Source: an uncultured Clostridia bacterium
Lineage (GTDB): Bacteria > Bacillota > Peptococcia > Peptococcales > Peptococcaceae
NCBI GenBank assembly: GCA_944391285.1
Contig: CALXSY010000007.1
Span: 1 to 64,000, forward strand
DNA: 64,000 nucleotides
Direction of reading: 5' to 3'
The translations under genes were made by a program, and so were the position numbers. Below are positions 8,255 through 17,139 of the stretch, one piece after another. Below the pieces are notes generated by a model. That model was not told the DNA's origin and did no database searches. It was given only the letters and a program-made list of their open reading frames with translations. Every line of letters begins with the position of its first letter. Position 1 is the first letter of the stretch.

Positions 8255-8282
8255 GATACTTAGAGAATAATAGGTGATTCCA

Positions 8283-9005
8283 ATGACAGTAGGCAATGCA
8301 ATAATAATAGCTTTAGTAGTTTTGCTGGCAAGTTTTATCAATCGTTTAAGCGGATTTGCTTTTGGCATGATAATGATGTGCGTTTTGCCGCATTTGCTGG
8401 AATATATTCAGGCAGTAGCTTTTTGTAAAGTGCTGGGGCTTTTTATCGGTGCATATAGTTTTATTCGCTATCGCAATGCGGTGAAATGGCAAATAATTGT
8501 CCATTTTTTGCCGACGATGATAATAGCCAATGCTGTTGGCATTTACTGTGCCAAATTTAACCCCGGTATAGATATGGTGAGACTTTTAGGCATATTCTTT
8601 ATAATTTATGGTTTATACTCGCTTTTTTGTAAAAGGGAGCTGCGCATAAAAAATACTTGGTATAATATTTTAATATTTTCGGTTTTAGGCGGCTTTGTAG
8701 ACGGATTCTTAGGACCGGGAGGACCGTTCACGGTAATATATTTATTGTCGATAGGTTTAATTAAATATGAATATTTTGCTACGGTTCAATTAATTTTTGG
8801 CATAGAAGGTCTTTTTGATATGATTCTGCGCATAGCCAACGGCATGATAGGATTATTTGCGGTAAAAATGGCAATTGTTTGCATACCTATTTTTTTCTTG
8901 GGGTTTGCTTTAGGCGGGCTTATCTATAATAAACTAAACGCAAAGGTGCTTAAAGACATCATTTACGGAGTTATAATTGTTTGCGGAATAATCAATTTGT
9001 TTTAA
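8283..9005 (+). CDS. TauE/SafE (DUF81) family permease
   Basis: Integral membrane protein of about 240 residues with roughly eight hydrophobic segments and the duplicated family layout (GFVDGFLGPGGPF at the start of the second half, residues ~140-152). Members export sulfite, sulfoacetate or other small organic anions, but substrates are rarely known. ATG 8283 is chosen because AGGTG at 8272-8276 lies six bases upstream; the GTG at 8274 overlaps that site. It follows flxA by 97 bases with a hairpin between them and ends in a strong terminator, so it is probably the last gene of the hdr-flx transcript. A sulfur-compound substrate would suit the neighbours. Confidence 0.82.
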   Translation: MTVGNAIIIALVVLLASFINRLSGFAFGMIMMCVLPHLLEYIQAVAFCKVLGLFIGAYSFIRYRNAVKWQIIVHFLPTMIIANAVGIYCAKFNPGIDMVRLLGIFFIIYGLYSLFCKRELRIKNTWYNILIFSVLGGFVDGFLGPGGPFTVIYLLSIGLIKYEYFATVQLIFGIEGLFDMILRIANGMIGLFAVKMAIVCIPIFFLGFALGGLIYNKLNAKVLKDIIYGVIIVCGIINLF

Positions 9006-9038
9006 TTGCCCTTGAAAATGTTCAAGGGTAATTTTTTT
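9005..9038 (+). terminator. intrinsic terminator after the TauE/SafE gene
   Basis: A 12-base-pair stem (9005-9016 with 9021-9032, one G-U) closes a four-base loop and runs into seven T residues. It ends the hdr-flx-permease unit. Confidence 0.92.
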
Positions 9039-9186
9039 GGTTATAAAAAAGACAACTCAGCATAGACAGAAACTATATAAACATAAAGACAAACTATGTG
9101 CTTTTTTTATAATTATAATATATAATTTAATTGTAAGTTATAGATAACATTATTCCAACAAAATGAAGGAAGGGAAGGTTGATAGT

Positions 9187-11091
9187 ATGCAAACTGTTGA
9201 TTACCAAAAAATTCATCACATTATTGAAAGACAAGCTGAATCGGAAAATGCTTTTTTAGAAGAGTTTCGTCAAGGCAATTTTACTATTCATAATCCATTA
9301 GTTAAATTAAACCCCTATTTGCTTACCCCTCTGACTGCAGTTGTTATGTTTAAAACTCCAATCAGAACCGAAGCTACCATTACTGTAGTAGGTAAGGAGC
9401 CGGCCGGCAATATTACTCATACATTCCCGGCTGCCAAAGAGCATATCCTGCCGATTTACGGCTTATATGCTGATTATGAAAACACTGTAGAAGTTGTTTT
9501 GGCAAGCGGTGAAAAAGCAACCGTCAAAATCCAAACCGAACCATTGTTAGACGGAGTACCCCAATCCACTTATATCAAAACTACTCCCGAATATTTAGGC
9601 AACAATATCGTATTTTTAACAGCTGCTATGCGGGCAATGCCGGTTGGTTATGACTATAAAGGTGATATCCGCTGGTATGCCAATGTTAATTTCGCTTTTG
9701 ATTTGAAACGTTTAGAAAACGGTCACATCTTAATCGGTACCGAGCGTTTGGTAAAAATGCCTTACTTTACAACCGGTCTTTACGAAATGGCATTCAGCGG
9801 CAAAGTATTTAAAGAGTATGTTATTCCCTGCGGCGGTTATCATCATGACCAATTTGAAATGGAAGACGGCAATCTCTTAGCCTTAACCTTTGATTTCTAC
9901 TCCGGAACTGTTGAAGACGTTTGCGTGCTTTTAGACAGAAACACCGGCGAAATTTTGAAAAAATGGGATTACAAAACTGTATTGCCCCAATACCCAGTTG
10001 CCGGCAGCGGCAGCCAAGATGCTCATGACTGGTTCCACAATAACGCAGTTTGGTATGACAAGAAAACTAACAGTTTGACTTTCTCCGGTCGTCATCAAGA
10101 TGCAGTTATTAACTTAGATTATGAAACCGGCAAATTAAACTGGATCATCGGCGATCCTACCGGCTGGCCGGAAGATATGCAGAAGTATTTCTTCAAACCG
10201 GTTGGCGATTTGAGCAAATTTGACTGGCAATATGAGCAGCACGCTTGCGTAATTTTGCCGGATGGCGACGTAATGCTCTTTGACAACGGTCACTATCGTT
10301 CCAAAATTAAAGAAAACTATATTCCCAATAGCCAAAACTTCTCCCGTGGTGTTCGTTATCGCATCGATACCGATAAAATGGAAATTGAGCAAGTTTGGCA
10401 GTATGGTAAAGAAAGAGGAGCAGAATTCTTCTCTCCCTATATCTGCAATGTAGAATACTATGACGAAGGTCATTATATGGTTCACTCCGGCGGTATCGGC
10501 TATGAAAACGGCAAAACCTGCGAAGGCATGGCAGTAATGCTCTCCATGCAGCCCAACAACCCCAACACTTACGAATTTAAATCCATTACCTGCGAGCTTA
10601 AAGATGATGAGCTTATGTATGAAATGCATGTAGCTGCTAACTGCTACAGAGCAGAAAAATTGCCTTTGTATTATGCCAATGAAACCATTGAGCTGGGCAA
10701 AGGTCAATATTTAGGCAAATTGATTGAAACCAAGCAAGAGAAGATGAAAATTTCTGCTAAAGATAACGGCGCAATGCTTCCTGAAAGCTTTAAGTGCCAT
10801 ATTACCGAAGAAGATGACCGCATCAATGTTAACGGCTTCTTCGAAGAAAGCACTATTAACCAAGTTCTCTTGTGCGGTGAAAACGGTGACGTACTGCGTT
10901 ACCATATTGACACAGCTCCCCATAATTTCTTGGCAATGTGCGTTGGTACTTTCCAAAAGGCTGACAGCCGTGAAGTAGATACCTTTATCAATAAAACCGG
11001 CTTAAACGGCAAATATGAAGTTAAGATTGTTGCTCAGCTGGGCGAAGATGAGTTTGAAGTTTACAAAACCGGCGTTACTATTCAAGCATAA
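9187..11091 (+). CDS. aryl-sulfate sulfotransferase (ASST family), no signal peptide
   Basis: Predicted to move a sulfo group from an aryl sulfate to another phenol without PAPS. The catalytic residues known from the Escherichia coli enzyme have counterparts: a His-His pair at 219-220 (GGYHHD, E. coli His252), His284 and Asn286 (DWFHNN, His356 and Asn358), Arg302 (FSGRHQD, Arg374) and the sulfo-accepting His352 (YEQHA, His436). The His284-Arg302 spacing of 18 equals that of the reference. ATG 9187 follows AGGGAAGG by eight bases; 9163 would add eight residues. No secretion signal or lipobox is seen with either start, although studied ASSTs are periplasmic. A transporter gene follows. The upstream region has several TATAAT hexamers but no clear -35. 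Confidence 0.9.
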   Translation: MQTVDYQKIHHIIERQAESENAFLEEFRQGNFTIHNPLVKLNPYLLTPLTAVVMFKTPIRTEATITVVGKEPAGNITHTFPAAKEHILPIYGLYADYENTVEVVLASGEKATVKIQTEPLLDGVPQSTYIKTTPEYLGNNIVFLTAAMRAMPVGYDYKGDIRWYANVNFAFDLKRLENGHILIGTERLVKMPYFTTGLYEMAFSGKVFKEYVIPCGGYHHDQFEMEDGNLLALTFDFYSGTVEDVCVLLDRNTGEILKKWDYKTVLPQYPVAGSGSQDAHDWFHNNAVWYDKKTNSLTFSGRHQDAVINLDYETGKLNWIIGDPTGWPEDMQKYFFKPVGDLSKFDWQYEQHACVILPDGDVMLFDNGHYRSKIKENYIPNSQNFSRGVRYRIDTDKMEIEQVWQYGKERGAEFFSPYICNVEYYDEGHYMVHSGGIGYENGKTCEGMAVMLSMQPNNPNTYEFKSITCELKDDELMYEMHVAANCYRAEKLPLYYANETIELGKGQYLGKLIETKQEKMKISAKDNGAMLPESFKCHITEEDDRINVNGFFEESTINQVLLCGENGDVLRYHIDTAPHNFLAMCVGTFQKADSREVDTFINKTGLNGKYEVKIVAQLGEDEFEVYKTGVTIQA

Positions 11092-11101
11092 ATTTATTGT
11101 T

Positions 11102-11126
11102 CCGAGGGAGGTCAGCCCTCCCTTGG
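11102..11126 (+). other. GC-rich hairpin between sulfotransferase and transporter
   Basis: A ten-base-pair stem (11102-11111 with 11117-11126, one G-U) has a five-base loop. No T run follows, so it likely acts as an mRNA-stabilising or attenuating element inside an operon rather than a full terminator. Confidence 0.55.
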
Positions 11127-11186
11127 GGAAATTATTAATAAAGCAATTATACTAATTACTACTTTAAAACAAAAATGGAGGTTCTT

Positions 11187-12725
11187 ATGGATAACAAAAA
11201 TGTTGATAACATTTATGATCGTGAAGCTGTGCAATGCACACCGACAAAAGTTAAAAGAGATTTAACTATTCTTCATATTATTATTGGCTTTGCTATTATT
11301 GCGTTTTTCTGGATTATACCGCCCTTTGAACCAATTACCGAGTTAGGTATGCGCTGTGTTGGTGCCTTTTTAGCTATGGTTTATTTATGGTCTGCTGTTG
11401 ATACTATGTGGCCCAGCTTGTTAGGACTGTTTTTGTTTGGTATTTCCGGTTATGATGCTGCCGGCGGTTTTAATGGTGTTTGGTTAAACGCTGTTGGTAA
11501 CTATACCGTATTATTGACCTTGTTTGCTATGGTGCTCTTTGGTGCTGTTGACGAAGTTGGCGATACCAAATATATTGCTAAATGGTTTTTAACCAAAAAG
11601 TTGTTTAAAGGTCGTCCTTATGTATTTTTATCAGTCTTTTATGCTTGCTGCTTTGCTTTAGGCGCATTAGTTTCTCCGATCACTTCTTTGATTATTTTAT
11701 GGCCGATTTCTTTAGGCTTAATGAGCACTTTAGGTATTGAGCGCTGTGATAAAATTTGGAGATATTTCTTTGTTGGTATGTTCTTAGTTTCTACTTTAGC
11801 GCAACCATTCTTCCCCTTCATGGGCGCACAATTAGTGCCGATTAGTGCATTCCAAGGCATGACTGCTGCAATGGGAACACCGATGAGTGTACCGATGCTG
11901 CCTTACATGCTGACCGACTTAATTATGACCGCATTGGTTATGTTTGTTTATCTCCTTCTCATGAAATTTGTTTTGCGGGTTGATGTCAGCAAATTAAAAG
12001 CAGTTGATCCGGTAATGATTGAAGAGCAAATGCCTCTTCCTAAGATGAATTTCCAACAAAAAGCTTATCTTTACATGATTCCTTTATACTTAATCATGCT
12101 GTTAATTCCTAACTTTATTAAAGGCAATCCGGTCTCTGACTTTTTAAATGTTTTAGGACCTTTAGGCGTAACTGTTTTCTGGGTAGTGCTTTTTGTAGTA
12201 GTAAAACACGACGGCAAACCGTTGTTGAACTTCAAAGAAGTAGCTTACAGACAATTTAACTGGGGTATCTTCTTTATGATCGCTGCTGCTGTTTATGGTG
12301 CTAACAGCTTGTCCAATGACGCAACCGGTGTAGTACCTTTCTTGATCCAAGTATTGAATCCGCTCTTAGGCGGTCAGCCGGAAATTGTCTTCGTAGCTTT
12401 GATGTTCACTGTAGCGTTGATCATCACCAACTTTGCAAACAATGCAGCTATGGCAGTAGTATTATTGCCGGTAGCAATTACCTTCTCCAACCAATTAGGC
12501 ATTGATCCTATTCCGGTTGTAATGGGTATTATCTTGATGGTATTCGTAGCTATGTTAACTCCTGCTGCTTCTCCCCATGCCGGCATGATGCATGGTCGTA
12601 AAGACATTTACACCACTTCGGAAATTTTAAAAATCGGTTTACCGATGTGTATCATCACTTTAGTACTTTATGTTTTAGTTGGTTACCCATTAATGAAAGC
12701 TTTGTTGGCTATCTTTGGTGCATAA
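11187..12725 (+). CDS. SLC13/DASS family anion:sodium symporter
   Basis: Polytopic inner-membrane transporter of 512 residues with about a dozen hydrophobic segments. The family (divalent anion:Na+ symporters, ArsB/NhaD superfamily) carries dicarboxylates, sulfate or related anions. The C-terminal half has the conserved Asn/Thr-type motif region (ITNFANNAAMAVVLLPVA) and the segment LTPAASPHAGMMHG. ATG 11187 is chosen because TGGAGG at 11176-11181 lies five bases upstream; the in-frame ATG at 11175 overlaps it. It follows the sulfotransferase by 95 bases with an internal hairpin, suggesting co-expression. An aryl sulfate, sulfate or dicarboxylate substrate is possible; the context favours a sulfated compound, by inference only. 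Confidence 0.85.
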   Translation: MDNKNVDNIYDREAVQCTPTKVKRDLTILHIIIGFAIIAFFWIIPPFEPITELGMRCVGAFLAMVYLWSAVDTMWPSLLGLFLFGISGYDAAGGFNGVWLNAVGNYTVLLTLFAMVLFGAVDEVGDTKYIAKWFLTKKLFKGRPYVFLSVFYACCFALGALVSPITSLIILWPISLGLMSTLGIERCDKIWRYFFVGMFLVSTLAQPFFPFMGAQLVPISAFQGMTAAMGTPMSVPMLPYMLTDLIMTALVMFVYLLLMKFVLRVDVSKLKAVDPVMIEEQMPLPKMNFQQKAYLYMIPLYLIMLLIPNFIKGNPVSDFLNVLGPLGVTVFWVVLFVVVKHDGKPLLNFKEVAYRQFNWGIFFMIAAAVYGANSLSNDATGVVPFLIQVLNPLLGGQPEIVFVALMFTVALIITNFANNAAMAVVLLPVAITFSNQLGIDPIPVVMGIILMVFVAMLTPAASPHAGMMHGRKDIYTTSEILKIGLPMCIITLVLYVLVGYPLMKALLAIFGA

Positions 12726-12762
12726 ACAAAGTACAAAAAAGCAAAAACAGGCAATTTGCAAA

Positions 12763-12789
12763 CAAAAACAGGCGAAAGGCCTGTTTTTG
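12763..12789 (+). terminator. terminator after the SLC13 transporter
   Basis: An 11-base-pair stem CAAAAACAGGC/GCCTGTTTTTG with loop GAAAG. The T run is within the 3' arm. Confidence 0.8.
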
Positions 12790-12805
12790 CTGTCTAAAAA
12801 AGCTC

Positions 12806-12834
12806 TTGCAAAATCCTCCTGAATATTTTATAAT
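12806..12834 (+). promoter_or_regulatory. sigma-A promoter of the lysR gene
   Basis: TTGCAA (12806-12811) and TATAAT (12829-12834) are 17 bases apart, 34 bases before the start codon. Confidence 0.75.
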
Positions 12835-12867
12835 ATGATTATAGCTCCAAAAAGGGAGGATTAGCTG

Positions 12868-13860
12868 ATGCGTTTAGAGCAATTGCAATATATTGTTGAA
12901 ATAGATAAAACTAAATCCATATCAAAAGCGGCAAAAAATTTATATATAACTCAACCTTCTATAAGCGCAGCTATCAGTGCGTTGGAAAAAGAATTAAATA
13001 TAAAAATATTTGAACGCAATAAAAACGGTGTAGAACCAACTCCCGAGGGAGAGAGAATTGTTTTTTTAGCCAGAGAGGTTTTAAGCAAGACTCAAGAAAT
13101 TTATACTGTAAAAAATGATGATACCGCCAATATAGAGGTAATGACCATACCGGCTATTAACAGCGGTATTTTAGGTCAGGTTTTCAGCAGCTGGCGAAAA
13201 AAACATGAAAAAGGGTCACTGCAAATTAAAGAGTGTAAGGTTAATACGGTTTTAAGCGATTTTTTTGAATGCTATCAGTTAAGAAAAAGGTATTTTTGCC
13301 TTTGCTCTATTACAGATGAGGCATATAAATTATTGCGGCAGCATTTGGAACTGTCACATATTCAAAGTGAGTTTTTAGCGGAAGATTACATGGTCTGCAT
13401 TATGAGTGTAAATAATGCTTTGGCTAATGAAAATTGTATAAGCAAAAGCACCTTTAAAGAGCAGACAAGAATCAAATATGAATACGGTTCTTCCAAAACC
13501 TCTACGGATATTTCCAATAATATCGCTTTTTATGATGATTTTGTGGATCTTTACAGCGGCGATATCAAATTAGAAGTGAGCACCTTGGAAACTTTGCGGC
13601 AAATGGTAGCTGAAGATTTGGGCATAACGGTAATGCCATCAATAATTGTTAATAATGATATGTATTTCCGTGATGGCAGAATCAAAATCATGCCTTTTAA
13701 TGACACCAAAATTAAGCTTAATTATTATCTTTTATATAATAAAGATTATCCGCTGACTGAGGTTGAGCAGGATTTTATTAAGATGATGAAAGATGAGCTG
13801 AGGGCTTGGGAAAATAGCAATAGCAATAAAAAAATAAAAGAAATGATGAATAATCTATAG
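12868..13860 (+). CDS. LysR-family transcriptional regulator
   Basis: DNA-binding regulator with the N-terminal winged helix-turn-helix of the family (MRLEQLQYIVEIDKTKSISK through ITQPSISAAISALEKELN, residues 1-48) and a C-terminal effector-binding domain (about residues 90-310). The length of 330 includes a Lys/Asn-rich tail. ATG follows GGGAGG by seven bases. It has its own promoter and terminator and lies just downstream of the sulfotransferase-transporter pair, in the same direction. LysR proteins often control adjacent genes, usually divergent ones; control of the sulfotransferase locus is plausible but no operator was identified. The ligand is unknown. Confidence 0.9.
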   Translation: MRLEQLQYIVEIDKTKSISKAAKNLYITQPSISAAISALEKELNIKIFERNKNGVEPTPEGERIVFLAREVLSKTQEIYTVKNDDTANIEVMTIPAINSGILGQVFSSWRKKHEKGSLQIKECKVNTVLSDFFECYQLRKRYFCLCSITDEAYKLLRQHLELSHIQSEFLAEDYMVCIMSVNNALANENCISKSTFKEQTRIKYEYGSSKTSTDISNNIAFYDDFVDLYSGDIKLEVSTLETLRQMVAEDLGITVMPSIIVNNDMYFRDGRIKIMPFNDTKIKLNYYLLYNKDYPLTEVEQDFIKMMKDELRAWENSNSNKKIKEMMNNL

Positions 13861-13897
13861 AAAATACACTTTGTGTTGCATTCACAAAGTGTATTTT
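13861..13897. terminator. terminator after lysR gene
   Basis: A perfect 15-base-pair stem (13861-13875 with 13883-13897) with a seven-base loop and T-rich 3' arm. The A-rich 5' side means it could work in both directions. Confidence 0.88.
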
Positions 13898-13991
13898 TAG
13901 TATTGAAAAGTAGATATATATTAATTATAGAGCGTAACAAATTTTTTAACCGACATTTGCCAAAAAAATGTTAGGATTCAACTAAATTTCA

Positions 13992-14020
13992 TTGACAGAC
14001 AATTAAAGTTATAGTATAAT
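13992..14020 (+). promoter_or_regulatory. consensus sigma-A promoter for mqo
   Basis: TTGACA (13992-13997) and TATAAT (14015-14020) are both perfect and 17 bases apart, predicting strong expression. Confidence 0.88.
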
Positions 14021-14084
14021 ATTTAATTAAATAGCATTTGCCTGGAAATTTGCTGGCATTAAAAAGAAAGGGATGTAAGTTGAA

Positions 14085-15566
14085 ATGGGCGAGGAAAAAG
14101 TTACAGATGTGGTGCTGATTGGTGCCGGAATAATGAGCGCTACATTAGCTTCATTGATCAAGGAATTGGAACCGGATTGGAAAATTACGGTGTATGAGCA
14201 GCTGGGAGAAGCAGGTGCAGAAAGTTCTAATGAATGGAATAATGCCGGCACCGGTCATAGTGCCTTATGTGAAATGAATTACACCGTTGAGAATGCTGAC
14301 GGCAGCATGAATATTAAAAAAGCAGTAAAAATTAACGAGCAATTTCAGCTAAGCAGACAGTTTTGGGCTTACTTGATAGAAAATCATAGATTGGATAAAC
14401 CGGAAGAGTTCATTATGCCTCTGCCGCATATGAGTTTGGTAGAAGGCAAAAAGGATATTGAGTTTTTGCGCAAACGCTATGAAGCTTTAACTGCCAACAA
14501 CCTCTTTAAAGGCATGGAGTATTCAGAGGATCCGGAAGTAATGGCAAAATGGGCTCCGTTGGTTTTTGAAGGCAGAAAAGACACTACTCCCTTGGCAATG
14601 ACCCGCATAATGAGCGGAACAGATGTTAATTTCGGTGCATTAAGCCGCAAAACATTTGCTTATCTGGCTCAGAGCGGCGTTGATGTGAAGTTTAATTATA
14701 AAGTGTTGGATTTGAAACGCAATGATGACCACACTTGGCAAGTCAAGGTCAAGGATTTGAAAAACAACCGCATCGGATTCAAAAGAGCTAAATTCGTCTT
14801 TATCGGTGCCGGCGGCGGCAGTTTGCCGATTTTGCAGAAATCGGGCATTCCCGAAGGCAAAGGCATCGGCGGTTTCCCGGTCAGCGGCGTATTTTTAGTT
14901 TGCAACAATCCTGAGGTTGTGGCTAAGCATGAAGCGAAGATTTACGGCAAAGCCAAAGTAGGTGCGCCGCCGATGTCAGTGCCTCATTTGGATACTCGTT
15001 ATATCGACGGTGAAAAATCTTTGTTGTTTGGACCTTTTGCCGGATTTACACCCAACTTTTTGAAAAACGGTTCTTATACCGATCTTATCCGCTCAGTCAG
15101 ACTGCACAATGTTTTCAATATGGTGATGTCCGGCTTTAAAGAACTGAAGCTGGTTAAATATTTGCTCCAGCAGTTAATGCTCAACGAAAAACAGCGTTTG
15201 GCTGAGTTGCAAGAATTTGTGCCCACTGCTCGCTTAGAGGACTGGGAATTAATCATCGCCGGTCAAAGAGTTCAGGTTATTGAGGAAACCAAGGAAGGCG
15301 GCAAAGGTACTTTACAGTTCGGTACTAAGGTGGTAACCAGTGCTGACGGCAGTATTGCGGCATTGCTGGGCGCATCTCCCGGAGCTTCCACCGCTGTGGA
15401 TGCGATGCTTGATGTCTTGCAAAAATGTTTCCCGGCAGAGTTTAAAGGCTGGGAAGAGAAGATCAAAGTGATGATCCCATCTTTCGGACAAACACTGGCT
15501 GATAAACCGGAACTTTTACAGGAAGTACGGCAGCACACAGCAGAAGTTTTGCATTTGAAAAATTAA
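14085..15566 (+). CDS. mqo: malate:quinone oxidoreductase
   Basis: Membrane-associated FAD enzyme that oxidises malate to oxaloacetate and passes electrons to quinone. The N-terminal FAD motif [12 protein letters not shown] (residues ~8-19) is diagnostic of the Mqo family, and the 493-residue length is normal. Other family segments visible are the [20 protein letters not shown] region (46-65) and the C-terminal [11 protein letters not shown]. The start ATG is 11 bases after AAGGGA, a slightly long spacing. It is monocistronic between a perfect promoter and a terminator. An Mqo implies a quinone pool, which is notable beside strongly anaerobic genes; a related 2-hydroxyacid such as lactate cannot be excluded as substrate. 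Confidence 0.92.
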   Translation: MGEEKVTDVVLIGAGIMSATLASLIKELEPDWKITVYEQLGEAGAESSNEWNNAGTGHSALCEMNYTVENADGSMNIKKAVKINEQFQLSRQFWAYLIENHRLDKPEEFIMPLPHMSLVEGKKDIEFLRKRYEALTANNLFKGMEYSEDPEVMAKWAPLVFEGRKDTTPLAMTRIMSGTDVNFGALSRKTFAYLAQSGVDVKFNYKVLDLKRNDDHTWQVKVKDLKNNRIGFKRAKFVFIGAGGGSLPILQKSGIPEGKGIGGFPVSGVFLVCNNPEVVAKHEAKIYGKAKVGAPPMSVPHLDTRYIDGEKSLLFGPFAGFTPNFLKNGSYTDLIRSVRLHNVFNMVMSGFKELKLVKYLLQQLMLNEKQRLAELQEFVPTARLEDWELIIAGQRVQVIEETKEGGKGTLQFGTKVVTSADGSIAALLGASPGASTAVDAMLDVLQKCFPAEFKGWEEKIKVMIPSFGQTLADKPELLQEVRQHTAEVLHLKN

Positions 15567-15568
15567 TA

Positions 15569-15601
15569 AAAATCCCTAAGCTTTATGCTTAGGGATTTTT
15601 T
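15569..15601 (+). terminator. terminator of mqo
   Basis: A 13-base-pair stem AAAATCCCTAAGC/GCTTAGGGATTTT around TTTAT, ending in a T run. Confidence 0.93.
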
Positions 15602-15605
15602 CAGC

Positions 15606-15635
15606 AAAAAACCGGCTGTATTTACAGTCGGTTTT
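15606..15635 (-). terminator. terminator of the yebC-like gene
   Basis: A 13-base-pair stem with one G-U pair (AAAAACCGGCTGT with ACAGTCGGTTTTT). It lies just past the stop codon of the minus-strand gene and has A residues on the left, giving U residues in that transcript. Confidence 0.85.
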
Positions 15636-15643
15636 TAAACTAA

Positions 15644-16357
15644 TTATTGCATATTGTGATAAACGTTTTGTACGTCGTCATCGTCTTCCAAGTTGTCGAG
15701 CAGTTTTTCCATGCTTTTTCTGACTTTTTCATCAACAGCTACATAAGTGCTGGGCAGCATGGTAACTTCAGCAGAGAGGAAGGAGCAGTTTTTAGCGTCC
15801 AAAGCTTCTTTGACAGCCAAGAAATCCTCCGGAGCGGTGATGATTTCGTAACCTTCTTCTTCAGTTTGGAAATCTTCAGCACCGGCTTCCAAAGCTACTT
15901 CCATCAATTCGTCTTCGCTGAATAAATCGTCGTCTTTTTCAACATAAATAGCGCCTTTGCGCTCAAACATAAAGGAAACGCAGCCGGCAGTACCTAAGTT
16001 GCCGTTGGCTTTGTCCAAATAATGACGGACATTGCCGGCAGCACGGTTTTTATTGTCGGTCAAAACGTCGATAATCATTGCAACACCGCCAGGACCATAG
16101 CCTTCGTAGGTGATATGCTCGTAGTTTTCACCGTCATTGCCGCCAATTCCTTTTTTGATAGCTCTTTCGATGTTATCGTTAGGCATATTGTCAGCTTTAG
16201 CTTTTTCGATAGCCAGTTTCAATGCAGCATTATATTCAGGCAAACCGCCGCCCTCGCGGGCAGCTACGGCAATACTTTTAGCGTGTTTGGTAAAAGCAGC
16301 AGCTCTTCTGGTGTCCATTTTATTTTTTTTGCCTTCAATGTTGTGTATACGTCCCAC
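15644..16357 (-). CDS. YebC/PmpR (TACO1) family protein
   Basis: Conserved 237-residue cytoplasmic protein of the YebC family, described as a DNA-binding regulator in some bacteria and, more recently, as a ribosome-associated factor that helps translation of proline-rich stretches. The N-terminus (MGRIHNIEGKKNKMDTRRAA) differs from the classical AGHSKWANI start and matches a separate branch of the family. Conserved segments MPNDNIERAIKKG (79-91), YEGYGPGGVA (104-113) and LTDNKNRAAGNVRH (118-131) are present. The ATG follows AAGGAGA. It is a single gene, convergent with mqo. Which molecular role applies here is not shown by the sequence. Confidence 0.9.
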   Translation of the reverse strand: MGRIHNIEGKKNKMDTRRAAAFTKHAKSIAVAAREGGGLPEYNAALKLAIEKAKADNMPNDNIERAIKKGIGGNDGENYEHITYEGYGPGGVAMIIDVLTDNKNRAAGNVRHYLDKANGNLGTAGCVSFMFERKGAIYVEKDDDLFSEDELMEVALEAGAEDFQTEEEGYEIITAPEDFLAVKEALDAKNCSFLSAEVTMLPSTYVAVDEKVRKSMEKLLDNLEDDDDVQNVYHNMQ

Positions 16358-16489
16358 AAAAATCTCTCCTTTTAATCCTTAAAAATATGTAAAACTTATT
16401 TTAAATTCGACTATTTAGTATAGCATATTTAAGACAAAAAAACAAGAGAAAATTTATAATATCGCTTAATTTTATTCTAAATCTGCCCT

Positions 16490-16517
16490 TGTTTTCTTAT
16501 CTTAAAGGGAGTATAAT
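16490..16517 (+). promoter_or_regulatory. promoter of the dUTPase gene
   Basis: TTGTTT (16490-16495) and TATAAT (16512-16517) are 16 bases apart; the start codon lies 21 bases downstream. Confidence 0.65.
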
Positions 16518-16537
16518 AACTTATTGGAGGTGTCAGA

Positions 16538-17041
16538 GTGGAAAAAATAGCAAAATTTTCAAAAGTCAGCTTAGAGCAATTTGCCAAAGATTGGCAAAAT
16601 CTTTTTAGCACACAAGAAAATATCAAGGAAATCTATGATAATATTAAGCTTCCCCAACGAGCGACCATTGGCTCGGCGGGCTATGATTTTTATGCGCCGA
16701 TGGCGGTTAAATTAATGCCTAAGGAAAGCATTTTTATTCCTACCGGTATTAGAGCAGAGATCAAAGAAGGATGGCTTTTGGCGCTGTTTCCCAGAAGCGG
16801 CTTAGGGATTAAACACCGCTTGCAGCTGGATAACACTGCCGGCATCATCGACAGCGATTATTATTATGCCCAAAACGAAGGGCATATCATGGCAAAAATA
16901 ACCAATGATACCAACGAAGAAAAAATATTGGAAATCAAAGCCGGACAAGGCTTTATGCAGGGCATATTTTTAAGCTACGGCATTTGCGTGGATGATGAAG
17001 CGGTGCAAACAAGAACAGGCGGATTCGGCTCTACCGACTAA
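16538..17041 (+). CDS. dut: dUTP diphosphatase family protein
   Basis: Hydrolyses dUTP to dUMP and pyrophosphate, keeping uracil out of DNA and supplying dTMP synthesis. Family motifs are in order: motif 1 GSAGYDFYAP (residues 46-55), motif 2 PRSGLG (88-93), motif 3 NTAGIIDSDYY with the catalytic Asp (about 101-111) and the Gly-rich C-terminal motif RTGGFGSTD. The sequence after motif 3 has a short insertion (YYAQNEGHI), common in clostridial members. An N-terminal extension of about 40 residues makes it 167 long instead of about 145. The GTG start lies seven bases after GGAGG. It is likely monocistronic. Confidence 0.9.
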   Translation: MEKIAKFSKVSLEQFAKDWQNLFSTQENIKEIYDNIKLPQRATIGSAGYDFYAPMAVKLMPKESIFIPTGIRAEIKEGWLLALFPRSGLGIKHRLQLDNTAGIIDSDYYYAQNEGHIMAKITNDTNEEKILEIKAGQGFMQGIFLSYGICVDDEAVQTRTGGFGSTD

Positions 17042-17069
17042 AAAAAATAAAAAAAATTTGGAAAAACGG

Positions 17070-17098
17070 TTGTTATTGCTTAGAAAATTTGGTATGAT
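17070..17098 (+). promoter_or_regulatory. promoter of alaS operon
   Basis: TTGTTA (17070-17075) and TATGAT (17093-17098) are 17 bases apart. The leader is only about 35 bases, so no T-box fits between promoter and gene. Confidence 0.6.
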
Positions 17099-17139
17099 TA
17101 ATTAGTTAAGATTTATATATTTGAAAGGGGTATATTACC

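Noticed and set aside
10135-10707. Long minus-strand reading frame inside the sulfotransferase gene
   Set aside because: It lies wholly opposite a well-conserved gene, has no ribosome site and shows no family motif.
17042-17139. T-box riboswitch before alaS
   Set aside because: Fewer than 100 bases separate the genes, a promoter fits inside them, and no specifier-loop or antiterminator pattern is seen.
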